A stretch of DNA of 56,700 nt from Phycisphaerae bacterium (GCA_025924315.1 JAICIO010000033.1:1-56700), one strand, 5' to 3'; positions 16,041 through 24,351 are shown, numbered from the stretch's first letter. The notes: generated by a model from the letters alone, not told the origin. Program-made: numbers and translations.

Positions 16041-16517
16041 ATGCCGAAGTTTGTGTTTCAACTCGATGGCGTTCTGCGTCAACGAAAGTTCGTTGAGCAG
16101 CAGAAGCAGCGCGAGCATGCCGAGCGTCAAGCTGTGCTCGTGAATATGGAGGGTGAGCTTCGCGGACTCAACGAGCAGGTGCAACTGACCAACGATCAGG
16201 TTCGGCAAAACCATCTGACCGGCACGCTCGACATGAATTTCCTGGCGGCGCATCGCCGGTTTCTCATCGCGATGCAGCGTCAGGCGCTCGCGCTCGTGCA
16301 GAAGATGGCGCAGCAGAAGCAGAAGGTCGAAGAAGCGCGGATCGAATTGGCCGAAGCTGCCAAGCAGCGCAAGGTCATCGAGAAACTGCGCGAGAAACAT
16401 TTCGAGCGCTGGCGGGCGGCGCTGAAGCATCGCGAGCTCACCGAGCAGGATGAGATCGGCATGCAGCTCAGCTATTGGAACATGACCGAAGTCGAGGACG
16501 CGGAGGCCGCCACGTGA
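16041..16517 (+). CDS. fliJ: FliJ-like export chaperone
   Basis: 158 residues, nearly all helical coiled coil. It opens with FVFQLDGVLRQRKFVEQQKQ, which fits the FliJ N-terminal pattern F-x-L-x-x-x-L-x-x-R. FliJ binds the FliI hexamer like a central stalk. The slot directly after fliI (6-base gap) supports the call. Its last codon overlaps the next start (GTGA). Confidence 0.82.
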   Translation: MPKFVFQLDGVLRQRKFVEQQKQREHAERQAVLVNMEGELRGLNEQVQLTNDQVRQNHLTGTLDMNFLAAHRRFLIAMQRQALALVQKMAQQKQKVEEARIELAEAAKQRKVIEKLREKHFERWRAALKHRELTEQDEIGMQLSYWNMTEVEDAEAAT

Positions 16518-17188
16518 AGAAGATGCTTCATGTGATCATGGCGCTGCTCGCGATCAACTTTCTCGCCATTGGTGGGGCGGTCGGGTGGCTCGTGCAGACC
16601 AAGCATCTCGACAAGGACAAGATTCACGCGATCAAGGAGATCGTTTTCCCCGCGACGACGCAGGCGTCGACCACGCAATCGACTGAGGAAGCTTCGGCGG
16701 CGACGAAACCGACCGATTCTCTCGAAGCGCTGCTTGCAAGATCTTCCGGCCGGACGCCGACCGAGCAGATCGAAACGATCCAGCGGAATTTCGACACGCA
16801 GATGGCCCAGCTCGATCGCCGGGAGCGGGAATTGAACGATTTGCAGCGGCAAGTGGAGCTGTCGAAGCAGCAGATGGCGCGCGATCGGGCGGTGCTCGAT
16901 AGCGAGCGCAAGGCGCTCGAAGCGCAGAAAGCCGAGGCCGCAAAGCTCGCGAGCGACAAAGGGTTTCAGGACAGCCTTGCGCTCTACAACACGATGGACG
17001 CGAAGCAGGTCAAGCAGATCTTCCTCGCGATGGATGACAACACGATTTTGCAGTATCTCGAAGCGATGGAGCCGCGTTCAGCGGCGCGCATCGTAAAAGA
17101 ATTCAAATCGCCGGTGGAGATTACCCGAATACAGAAGGTGATGGAGAAGATGCGTCAAGCGCAAGCCTCCACATCGACGAAAGAATGA
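16514..17188 (+). CDS. MotE-like membrane protein (MgtE N-domain chaperone)
   Basis: 224 residues from GTG 16514, which overlaps the fliJ stop; ATG 16523 is an alternative. One N-terminal helix (MALLAINFLAIGGAVGWLV), a Thr/Ser-rich linker, a coiled coil (FDTQMAQLDRRERELNDLQR), and a C-terminal domain of MgtE-intracellular-N type (LYNTMDAKQVKQIFLAMDDN, ILQYLEAMEPRSAARIVKEF). This layout matches MotE, a periplasmic chaperone for the stator protein MotC in alphaproteobacteria; proteins of this kind often follow fliJ in other phyla. MotA and MotB genes are not in this window. Confidence 0.75.
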   Translation: MKKMLHVIMALLAINFLAIGGAVGWLVQTKHLDKDKIHAIKEIVFPATTQASTTQSTEEASAATKPTDSLEALLARSSGRTPTEQIETIQRNFDTQMAQLDRRERELNDLQRQVELSKQQMARDRAVLDSERKALEAQKAEAAKLASDKGFQDSLALYNTMDAKQVKQIFLAMDDNTILQYLEAMEPRSAARIVKEFKSPVEITRIQKVMEKMRQAQASTSTKE

Positions 17189-18726
17189 ATATGGCTACAC
17201 GAGTTGATTCCAGTCGCGTCAGCGCCGGCCCGGCGAACGATTTGCTGAAAGTGCTTCCGGCGAAGGTGAGCGATGCGTCGTCGTCGGCGCAGCCGTTCAA
17301 GAAAGAACTCGATAAGGCGCAGCGGGCGAGCGAAAAGCCGAAGCCCGAGGCGAAGGCGGAAGAGACGGAGAAAAAGAAGCCATCGCGCGCGGAGAAGAAG
17401 AGCGATGTGAAGGCGAAGAAGCCGGCGAAGGATCAGCAGGCGGACGCCGACGATCAACCAGTGGATGAGGTCGACCAGGAGACGCAGGCGCAAAAGCCAC
17501 AGGATGCGGATCACACGGATGAAACCGCGGATGACGCGGATGATGTCGGGGCGAAGAAGCCCGTCGATCCCGCCAAGGTGAAGGCTGAACCGAAGACAAC
17601 GGACAAGCTCACCGATACGAACGCGGTCGTGCTGGCGGCGGCTCACCAGCAGGTCAAAGTTAAGGACGACGCGACGGAACAAGCTGGCGCAGAGACGGCC
17701 GCGAAGGATTCGCAAGCGAAGGTGGTGCGCGCGGTGCAGCCTGCCAGCGCGGAGAAGCCCCAAGCTGCCGATGCAAAAGCAGATCCGAATGCAGTGAAAA
17801 AATCGACGGATGACGTCGCGAATGGGAAGATCGATCTCTCGCAGATTGATGATTCGCAGTCTGACGATGACGATGATGCCGACGTAACCGATGTCATTGC
17901 GAAGACCGCCGCAAAGACGCGAGCGACTTCGGACGCGGATGACGCGAAAAACGTGCAACAAACGACGACAAAGCCGGAGCCGAAGGTCGCGTCGCTGGAT
18001 TCGCAGCAGCCGGTGATTCAGCCCGTGCAGCAACAAAGCCAGAAGGCTTCGAATTCGAATGCGCAGTCGAGTGACCAGGACGATGCTTCACAAGCTTCAG
18101 CCGCGATCCAGGTCATGTCCGTGGATGCAGACGAGTCTGCCAAGGCGAGCGGCGATTCGGCTTCGAAGACGAAAGTTTCGACGCCAACGAGCGATGGCGC
18201 CCAGTTCGCATCGCTCATGCCCAAAACGCCCGATGCAACCGCCGTGGCCAAGCCCGCAGCGCCAGCGCCTCAACCCCCGGTTCCCCCGGAAGTTCAATTC
18301 GCCACCGCGAATCATGACAAGATCATCACGGGCCTGAAAACCGAGCTGCTCCCCAATGGCGGAACGATGCACATTCGGCTCGATCCGCCGGAGCTTGGTG
18401 CGCTGCAGGTGAAGGTGTCAATGCAGGACGGCGTGATGACCGCGTCGTTCGAAACGTCGAACGACGATGCGACGAAGCTTCTGAGCCACAGCCTTACGCA
18501 GCTCAAGCACGCGCTGGAATCGCAGGGCGTGAGCGTCGATAAGTTGCATGTTCAACAATCGCCGCGCAACGAATCGTCTTCGAATCAGAAAGACGAGAAC
18601 GGCCAATCGAAAGGCCAAGCGGACAATCAGCGCTCCGCCCAGCAGGAACAGCAGCGGAAAGAAATGATTCGCCGAATGTGGGCGAAGCTCGGTGTGATTC
18701 AGGACCCGCTCGATATGGTCGCGTGA
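17185..18726 (+). CDS. fliK: flagellar hook-length control protein FliK
   Basis: 513 residues. The first 370 residues are low-complexity, rich in Lys, Ala, Asp and Gln, as expected for the disordered ruler part. The C-terminal domain has the conserved Flg_hook pattern GTMHIRLDPPELGALQVKVS followed by VMTASFETSNDDATKLLSHS and LTQLKHALESQGVSVDKLHV. FliK is exported and switches substrate specificity when the hook reaches full length. Starts inside the previous gene's stop (ATGA) and is the last flagellar gene of the run; fliM, fliN, fliP, fliQ, fliR, flhA, flhB, flgD and flgE are absent from this window. Confidence 0.92.
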   Translation: MNMATRVDSSRVSAGPANDLLKVLPAKVSDASSSAQPFKKELDKAQRASEKPKPEAKAEETEKKKPSRAEKKSDVKAKKPAKDQQADADDQPVDEVDQETQAQKPQDADHTDETADDADDVGAKKPVDPAKVKAEPKTTDKLTDTNAVVLAAAHQQVKVKDDATEQAGAETAAKDSQAKVVRAVQPASAEKPQAADAKADPNAVKKSTDDVANGKIDLSQIDDSQSDDDDDADVTDVIAKTAAKTRATSDADDAKNVQQTTTKPEPKVASLDSQQPVIQPVQQQSQKASNSNAQSSDQDDASQASAAIQVMSVDADESAKASGDSASKTKVSTPTSDGAQFASLMPKTPDATAVAKPAAPAPQPPVPPEVQFATANHDKIITGLKTELLPNGGTMHIRLDPPELGALQVKVSMQDGVMTASFETSNDDATKLLSHSLTQLKHALESQGVSVDKLHVQQSPRNESSSNQKDENGQSKGQADNQRSAQQEQQRKEMIRRMWAKLGVIQDPLDMVA

Positions 18727-18749
18727 TCGAGATCCGGTAAGATCGAGCG

Positions 18750-20726
18750 ATGGTCAGACGCCGCATTCGCCAGATCTGCGTGTTGTTGCTCGTCGGTCTC
18801 GCGTCGTCGGTCATCGCACAAACAAGGCCGACGACGGACTTGGCTCAACGATTGTTCCCGACGCCGCATGTCGTCAAGATCACCGGCGAGCCGATAAGGC
18901 GTCCAGCAAAGGAATCGATCACCGCACTCTGCTCTTTCGCGGAGAAAAGCAGCCCATTCGACCCTGTCGCGCCCGCAGAATCGTTCGCCGCGCAGGTCGA
19001 GCACCTGCCGTCAGGTGATCGATGGATCGTCATCTTTTCAGGTTCTCCGACCGCGCACGCCTCGCTGGAATTGTTCAAACCGTTCGTAAAGGCCGCAGAG
19101 CCGCTCGGTCCGGAGCAGTTCGTTCTCACGACCGGCGGCGATAACACTGCCGTGCTCATTGCGGGGGGACCGCGCGGATTGCTTTATGCTTCTCAAACAC
19201 TGGCGCAGTTGCTCGGCATCGATTCAAATACGATTCCGTCGGTTCGAATCGAGGATCAGCCCGATGTGACGCGCCGCGAGGTGCACATTCACGGCTTCGA
19301 TCGCGGCTACGGCGCCGGTGATTTGAAGAGCATCGAGAACTTCAAAACGCTGCTTCCGTCGATGATGCCGAGCGTATCGACGGCGCGGTTTAATTTGTTT
19401 CGGTTGAGCCTCGACGCGGGGTGGATTACGGATGCGGATCGATGGGTGAGCGGCGATATCGACGCGACGATGCGAAACGCGATCGAGGTGGCTCATCGAT
19501 TCGGTGTGGAGATGGTCATCGAGATTCGGCTGCAGGGTCAGGATCCGGATAGCGTCGAGCCGAAGCTTCGGCCGCTGAATCCAATCGCGGAGTGGAATCG
19601 GTATGAGAAGGCGATAAGACGGGCACTGAGCTGGGGGCCGGACGTGATCGACTTTTCCTGCAACGATCTCGGCGCGTTGAACTTTCCGGAGATCCAGGAG
19701 CGCTATGGCAAGAAGGACGGACGATACTCCGGCGTGTTGATGGCGGATCTGCTCAAGAAGGTGCAGGCGATCATCGCCGAGGTGCGCCCAGCGACCCGCT
19801 TGCGTATTCTTCCGCGGTTTTATGGGGATATTCACTGGCAGCACAATCCGACAGTGCTCGAGGATTTCTGGTCGCATGCGCCCGCCAACGTGACGATGGA
19901 GACGACGGCGGGGCTGCTTCATCCCGCGGAGATTCAGATGCGCCAGAAATACGGGGCGTCGTTCGCGTGGTGGGTGAACTATACATCGAACCACGTCAAG
20001 GAACTGCGCGTGATGCTCGATGCAAACCCGACCGCGGATCTCAGGGCGGCAGTCGCGCAGCTGCCGCCGACGGAACGAAACGTGATCCTGAATCTGGGTT
20101 ACCCGATCGAGCCGCAGCGCACGGTGGTCCTCGCAACGGGCGAGTGGCTTTGGAACGTGAGGGCGTACGACCGTCGCGAGATGCTGGCGCGAGCGGCGCG
20201 AATCGTGTGGGGCAAGGGTCCGGACGCGCTGTTCATGCGGTATGCGGACTATTTGAACGCGGAGACGATTCTGGCGAGCCTCGGGATGCGCGCCGCGGCG
20301 CTCATTGCGCCCGTGAAGAAGGCGGCCGATGAAGAGGGCGCCGCGACGACGCAGCCTAAGCTCGATCGGGCCGAACAGTTGTCGCAATGGCAGCAATACG
20401 CGGCGCGTGCGGACGCCGCCGCGGACGTTGCGATTAAGCTACGGGAGAGCGTGACAGACGATGAATTGAAAAAAGTCGCCGACATTCTGTATTGGAATGC
20501 GCAGCGCGTCCGACTCGACTCTGCGATCGGCGTGATGTTCTGCTCGGCCAAGGATCCGAAGGACATCGATGCCACGGCGGTCGAAACGATCCTTCACAAG
20601 CACGAGCAAATCCTTCGCGATCATTTTCCGGTGGAGAAGAACGATCCGAAAAGCGCCGAAGTCGTGACCCGCGGCATCCGCCGAATTCGTGAAGCGCTCG
20701 CCGCGCGTGCTGCGCAGGGCAAATAA
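18750..20726 (+). CDS. secreted hexosaminidase-like glycosidase (GH20/GH84 fold)
   Basis: 658 residues with a signal peptide (CVLLLVGLASSVIAQ). Residues about 60-150 look like the GH20/GH84 accessory domain, ending VLIAGGPRGLLYASQTLAQL. Next comes the start of a TIM barrel (RREVHIHGFDRGYG), with the strand phrases STARFNLFRLSLDAGW and VEMVIEIRLQGQDPD, and DVIDFSCNDLG where the catalytic acids would be expected. The C-terminal 200 residues are helical. The pair at the presumed catalytic position reads Asn-Asp rather than Asp-Asp, so activity is uncertain. It follows fliK by 23 bases but has no obvious functional link. Confidence 0.65.
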   Translation: MVRRRIRQICVLLLVGLASSVIAQTRPTTDLAQRLFPTPHVVKITGEPIRRPAKESITALCSFAEKSSPFDPVAPAESFAAQVEHLPSGDRWIVIFSGSPTAHASLELFKPFVKAAEPLGPEQFVLTTGGDNTAVLIAGGPRGLLYASQTLAQLLGIDSNTIPSVRIEDQPDVTRREVHIHGFDRGYGAGDLKSIENFKTLLPSMMPSVSTARFNLFRLSLDAGWITDADRWVSGDIDATMRNAIEVAHRFGVEMVIEIRLQGQDPDSVEPKLRPLNPIAEWNRYEKAIRRALSWGPDVIDFSCNDLGALNFPEIQERYGKKDGRYSGVLMADLLKKVQAIIAEVRPATRLRILPRFYGDIHWQHNPTVLEDFWSHAPANVTMETTAGLLHPAEIQMRQKYGASFAWWVNYTSNHVKELRVMLDANPTADLRAAVAQLPPTERNVILNLGYPIEPQRTVVLATGEWLWNVRAYDRREMLARAARIVWGKGPDALFMRYADYLNAETILASLGMRAAALIAPVKKAADEEGAATTQPKLDRAEQLSQWQQYAARADAAADVAIKLRESVTDDELKKVADILYWNAQRVRLDSAIGVMFCSAKDPKDIDATAVETILHKHEQILRDHFPVEKNDPKSAEVVTRGIRRIREALAARAAQGK

Positions 20727-20756
20727 ATCGGTCCGCGTAAGCTACCGACGACGTTG

Positions 20757-21440
20757 CTACATCCCCATGCTTCGCGGATTAAGGAAGATGTTGTCGTGCC
20801 CCGGCACGATAAGGTCGGCGATCTCGTACACTTCGCTCATCGCTTCATGCGCTGCTTTGATATCCCACGCGTCCGGCAGCGTCTGGCCAGCTAAGAAATG
20901 ATCCTGACTCGGCACGGCATCGCCGGCGATAACGATCGTGTTCGTCGGGCCGGCGACGATTAATCCGCATTGGCCGGGGGTGTAGCCGAACAGCGGAAAC
21001 AGATCGAGTTGCTCGGCGAGTTGATCGGGCGCGGATTTCATCGAATTGAGCAGCTTCAGATCGTTTTGCATTACCTGCCGATCGATATCTTCACTTGGCG
21101 CTTCTTCGATTAACCGCTCGAGTTGTTGTTGCGCCGCCTGTTGCTCGTTCTCGTGAATGAACAGCTTTGCTTTGGTGAAGAGCGAAATGCCACCACGATG
21201 CGCGGGACGAAAGTTCGTCAGGAAAACGGTGTCAATCTGCTCGGGCGACAGTCCGCTGCGCTCGTTGAGGCGCGCCGCCAGCGCCTGCGAAGGCAGGCCG
21301 GGATCGACGAGAATGTTGCGTTTGCCGATGCGAATGAGCGATGTCGTCGCGTGCGGTGTGCGGAGGGCGGCCTGCTCGTTCCAAAGCCTGTTGCGGCTGA
21401 GCGTGCCGATGCTGATGATATCGAGGCGAATCGAGTCCAT
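20757..21440 (-). CDS. metallo-beta-lactamase-fold protein with degenerate metal site
   Basis: 227 residues from ATG 21440 (MDSIRLDIISIGTLSR); an upstream extension would overlap the divergent lipoprotein gene. The fold is recognisable from ILVDPGLPS, then FLTNFRPAHRGGISLF at the place of the usual T-H-x-H-x-D-H-x-G-G motif, then VIAGDAVPS and LIVPGHDNIFL. At the motif the ligands read N76, R78 and A80, and only H81 is kept; the later Asp (AGDAV) and His (PGHD) are kept. Three of the five ligands usual near the N-terminal half are therefore lost, and hydrolase activity is doubtful. Confidence 0.75.
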   Translation of the reverse strand: MDSIRLDIISIGTLSRNRLWNEQAALRTPHATTSLIRIGKRNILVDPGLPSQALAARLNERSGLSPEQIDTVFLTNFRPAHRGGISLFTKAKLFIHENEQQAAQQQLERLIEEAPSEDIDRQVMQNDLKLLNSMKSAPDQLAEQLDLFPLFGYTPGQCGLIVAGPTNTIVIAGDAVPSQDHFLAGQTLPDAWDIKAAHEAMSEVYEIADLIVPGHDNIFLNPRSMGM

Positions 21441-21463
21441 TGATGTGAAGGTATGAACAGCCC

Positions 21464-22459
21464 ATGAAAAGGCAACTGCGGATTTCGTTGGCCAGCATCG
21501 TATGCGGATTGCTCGTTCTGCTCGCGGGATGTCAAAGCAACTCGTCAAAGTGGGAAGGTCCGTCGGCGGAGGCGCAAACGAGCGTGAAGCCTTGGCGCGG
21601 ACCGACCAGCACTGGCCGCACCATTCGCACCGCGCATTATCTCATCCACACAACGGCCACGAACGACGGCTTCAACGAGCGCATCGGCCAGCTCATGGAA
21701 GGCTCGCTCAAGCAATACCAGAAGCTGGTGCCGAACGTGGAGGTGAGCGCGCGGCCGATGGAATGCTACATCTTCGACAAGCGCGACCAGTGGGAAGCGT
21801 TCACGAAGCAGGCGACGGGCGCGGATGCGCCGATTTACCTTCGCGTGAATCGAGGGGGATACACGATCGATGACTGGTTCGCGTGCTATTTCATCGGCGA
21901 TGTCGGGACATACGACGTCGCGGCGCACGAAGGATGGCATCAATTCGTCGGCCGACATTTCCGCGAGCCGATCCCGCCATTTTTGGAAGAGGGCATCGGC
22001 ACGATGTTCCAGAACGTCCATTGGGACAACGATCTTCCGCGTTGGAATTGGAGCGTGCACCCCGCGCGCGTGCATCGACTTCGCACCGTGATCGAACGCA
22101 AGCAGCTCATTCCGCTCGACGTGCTCTGCCGCATGCACGCCGGCGAAGTGGTGAAAACAAATTCGGATCGGATTGAAGCGTTTTACACGCAGACGTGGGC
22201 GTTCGCGCGGTTTCTGTGCGAAGGCGAAAACGGCAAGTACTTCCCCGCATTGCAAAAACTTTTAAGCGACGCGGCCGCGGGTCGCGCCTATCACGCGCCG
22301 GGCACGCGGGCGGACGAATGGAATCCCGCCCTCGTCAAGCCGCTGCTTGAGCATTATCTCGGCACGGATCTCAACACGATCGATCAGCAATTCACCGGGT
22401 ACATGAAAGATCTCGCGTTCAATCATTTCGACGAGCAGTTTGAGCAGGATGCGGATTGA
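21464..22459 (+). CDS. lipoprotein with HExxH-type site (DUF1570-like)
   Basis: 331 residues with a lipoprotein signal (VCGLLVLLAGC, lipid-attached C23). The central part has DVAAHEGWHQFVGRHF, an H-E-x-x-H zinc site near residue 156, followed after about 15 residues by FLEEGIGTMFQ, where the Glu could be the third ligand. This pattern matches the DUF1570 group of gluzincin-like proteins often found in planctomycetes. Predicted location is the periplasm, anchored in a membrane. Substrate unknown. The start lies 23 bases from the divergent metallo-beta-lactamase-fold gene, so each promoter must lie within the other gene. Confidence 0.75.
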   Translation: MKRQLRISLASIVCGLLVLLAGCQSNSSKWEGPSAEAQTSVKPWRGPTSTGRTIRTAHYLIHTTATNDGFNERIGQLMEGSLKQYQKLVPNVEVSARPMECYIFDKRDQWEAFTKQATGADAPIYLRVNRGGYTIDDWFACYFIGDVGTYDVAAHEGWHQFVGRHFREPIPPFLEEGIGTMFQNVHWDNDLPRWNWSVHPARVHRLRTVIERKQLIPLDVLCRMHAGEVVKTNSDRIEAFYTQTWAFARFLCEGENGKYFPALQKLLSDAAAGRAYHAPGTRADEWNPALVKPLLEHYLGTDLNTIDQQFTGYMKDLAFNHFDEQFEQDAD

Positions 22460-22472
22460 GTGCTGACGAGCC

Positions 22473-22545
22473 GTAGGTGCGCTTCAGCGCACCAGTTATT
22501 GCTTTTTGAACGGCGGAATGACTGGTGCGCTGAAGCGCACCCTAC
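22473..22545. repeat. REP-like palindrome, copy A
   Basis: Arms GTAGGTGCGCTTCAGCGCAC (22473-22492) and its near complement ending CCCTAC at 22545, separated by an A/T-rich loop. Lies between the convergent lipoprotein and coaC genes. Same family as the copies at 24219, 26657 and 56610. Confidence 0.8.
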
Positions 22546-22566
22546 AAAGCTCTGAAGCGGCGTCTG

Positions 22567-23196
22567 CTAAACGTTTGGCTTGATTGCGCGTGGTTGGGGT
22601 TGGCCTACCACAGGGGGCAGCGCGTTCGGCGCTGTCAGCATCGTCTTCAGTTCTTCGACGATCGTTTGGGGTTCGCTCAATCTTCCCTGTCCGACGTTTC
22701 GGCAGGCGAGCCAGCCGGGTTCGGGGCCGATGAAGCGGTAACCGATATGATTCAGCTTCGAGACGTTCTCTTTCGCGACGGGGTGGTCCCACATGCGGTT
22801 GTTCATTGCGGGGGCGAAGACAACGGGACAGGCGCTGGCGGCGATCATCAGGCTGACGAGCTCGTCGCAGATGCCGTGAGCGACTTTCGCGATGATGTTG
22901 CTCGTCGCAGGCGCGACGAGCATGAGATCCGCGCGTTCGGTCAGGCCGATATGCTGCGGATCGGAGGTGTCAACGAGGTCGAAGGTGCTGGTGCGCACCT
23001 TGCGACCGCTCAGCGCTTCGAACGTCAGCGGGGTGATGAACTGTATCGCCTCCGCGGTCATGACGACGCTCACGCCGGCGCCCAGTTGAACGAGCTTGCT
23101 GACGACGTCCGCGACTTTGTACGCGGCGATGCCCCCACAGACCGCGACGATGATTTCGCGGGCCTTCAGTGTGGGGGATGAGGTGTTTTCAGACAT
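22567..23196 (-). CDS. coaC: phosphopantothenoylcysteine decarboxylase (CoaC-type flavoprotein)
   Basis: 209 residues. It has the flavoprotein start IIVAVCGGIAAYKVADVVSK, the catalytic-His segment DPQHIGLTERADLMLVAPAT, the FMN-contact motif FAPAMNNRMW, and the Cys-containing loop GWLACRNVGQGRL. This is the CoaC half of the coenzyme A pathway (decarboxylation to 4'-phosphopantetheine). Most bacteria have a fused CoaBC; here the CoaB synthetase domain is missing and must be elsewhere. Gene order gmk-rpoZ-coaC is common. Confidence 0.88.
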   Translation of the reverse strand: MSENTSSPTLKAREIIVAVCGGIAAYKVADVVSKLVQLGAGVSVVMTAEAIQFITPLTFEALSGRKVRTSTFDLVDTSDPQHIGLTERADLMLVAPATSNIIAKVAHGICDELVSLMIAASACPVVFAPAMNNRMWDHPVAKENVSKLNHIGYRFIGPEPGWLACRNVGQGRLSEPQTIVEELKTMLTAPNALPPVVGQPQPRAIKPNV

Positions 23197-23288
23197 TGAG
23201 CTGTCCGAAAAAAATACGTAAATACGTAATTACGTAAGAAGAGCCGCGCGGCCCTTTATGTAATGACGCATTTACATAATTGAGGCCC

Positions 23289-23507
23289 TTACTCCGGCTG
23301 ATTCAGCCCGCTCGCTTCGTAGTCGATCGCGATCTTGTCCTGGAGGATTTCCTGGACGACCACTTCGAGGTCAGTCATGTTGCCGCGCTCGACGAGGGGG
23401 CGGGCACCGTCCATCAGTTCGAGCCAGCGTTTCTGGATCAGGGCGGTCAGCTTAAACCGGCCGCCGACTTTGTTCACGATTTCGTCGCTCTTGAGTGCTT
23501 CGATCAT
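23289..23507 (-). CDS. rpoZ: RNA polymerase omega subunit
   Basis: 72 residues. It shows the omega pattern: an early helix (IVNKVGGRFKLTALIQKRWLEL) followed by DGARPLVERGNMTDLEVVVQEI. The subunit assists assembly of the beta-prime chain. It lies between gmk and coaC, its usual neighbours, which strengthens the call for such a short protein. An 84-base gap to gmk holds a heptamer array. Confidence 0.85.
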   Translation of the reverse strand: MIEALKSDEIVNKVGGRFKLTALIQKRWLELMDGARPLVERGNMTDLEVVVQEILQDKIAIDYEASGLNQPE

Positions 23508-23513
23508 AGTTTT

Positions 23514-23590
23514 GCTTGTCGCTTGTCACGCGCCGCTGGTTGGTCTCAACTTGTGGCAACTCGCAACCAGCAACGAGCAGCCAGCAACAT
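23514..23590. repeat. heptamer arrays, GCTTGTC / GCAACNN (gmk-rpoZ gap)
   Basis: Left arm GCTTGTC, GCTTGTC, ACGCGCC, GCTGGTT (23514-23541). Right arm GCAACTC, GCAACCA, GCAACGA, GCAGCCA, GCAACAT (23556-23590), all in 7-base steps. The right arm belongs to the GTTGCNN family seen in the flagellar gaps. The left arm is more degenerate. Confidence 0.7.
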
Positions 23591-23591
23591 A

Positions 23592-24188
23592 CTATATCCC
23601 GCCAGGGGATTTTTTCTGGCGAATCAGGCGGGAAATCTCTTCGACCGCCCGATTGATGTCGTCATTGAAGATCATGTCGTCAAACGCACGGCTTCCCTTG
23701 GCCATCCAGATTTCCCGTTTTGCCCCGCGAAAACGCTTCTGAATCGACTCCTCGGTGTCGCGTCCGCGCTCGCGGAGGCGCTGCAGCAACGCCTGCTCGT
23801 CCGGCGGCATGACGAAGATCATCAGGGCATCCGGGTATTGGAATCGCACCTGCAGCGCGCCCTGCACGTCGATCTCGAGCAGCACGTCTTCGCCCGCCCG
23901 CAGGTAATCAAGCGTCGGATGCTTGGGCGTGCCGTAATACTCGTCCCAGACGCTGGCGTACTCGAGAAACTCGCCGTTCTCGAGTTTCTTGAAGAATGCT
24001 TCGGGTTCGAGGAATTCGTAGATTTTCCCTTCGGCATCCTTCGGCGTGCGCTTGCGTGTCGTGGCGCTGACGATGTACTTCAGGTGCATCTTCTCGGCCA
24101 GCTTGCGCGAGATCGTGCTCTTGCCGACCCCCGCGGGGCCGACGAGCACGATCAAGTGGCCTGGCGATTTAACGTCGCTTACCATCAT
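23592..24188 (-). CDS. gmk: guanylate kinase
   Basis: 198 residues. P-loop GPAGVGKSTISRKL at the N-terminus, then the GMP-binding region (SATTRKRTPKDAEGKIYEFL) with a Tyr-containing ASVWDEYYGTP, and DVLLEIDVQGALQVR. Converts GMP to GDP with ATP. Two Met codons are adjacent at the start (24186-24188 and the next codon). Upstream lies a REP-like palindrome, then a small membrane gene and yicC. Confidence 0.95.
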   Translation of the reverse strand: MMVSDVKSPGHLIVLVGPAGVGKSTISRKLAEKMHLKYIVSATTRKRTPKDAEGKIYEFLEPEAFFKKLENGEFLEYASVWDEYYGTPKHPTLDYLRAGEDVLLEIDVQGALQVRFQYPDALMIFVMPPDEQALLQRLRERGRDTEESIQKRFRGAKREIWMAKGSRAFDDMIFNDDINRAVEEISRLIRQKKSPGGI

Positions 24189-24218
24189 CGATTCACCGTC
24201 AACAGATCGTTTGATCTT

Positions 24219-24291
24219 GTAGGGTCCGCTTCAGCGGACCGGTTACTTCTTTCAAAAAGGCGAATAACCGGTCCGCTGAAGCGGACCCTAC
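24219..24291. repeat. REP-like palindrome, copy B
   Basis: Arm GTAGGGTCCGCTTCAGCGGA with CCGGTTA (24219-24245), and the inverse TAACCGG...CCCTAC ending at 24291. The two arms match almost perfectly over 27 bases, and each also contains its own small palindrome (TCCGCTTCAGCGGA), so two alternative folds are possible. Confidence 0.85.
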
Positions 24292-24305
24292 TAATACTCC
24301 ACTGG

Positions 24306-24335
24306 TCGGATCCCTCGCTGCGCTCAGGATGACAG
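24306..24335. repeat. CATCCTGAGCGCAGCGAGGGAT-type dispersed word
   Basis: On the minus strand the segment reads CTGTCATCCTGAGCGCAGCG followed by AGGGATCCGA. A very similar word (translated as HPERSEGS) is widespread in intergenic DNA of many environmental bacteria. Only one copy is in this window. Confidence 0.45.
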
Positions 24336-24351
24336 CAAGCAGATCTTCTCT

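Noticed and set aside
21441-21548. Upstream extension of the metallo-beta-lactamase-fold protein
   Set aside because: The extra 36 residues overlap the divergent lipoprotein signal sequence and lack fold character.
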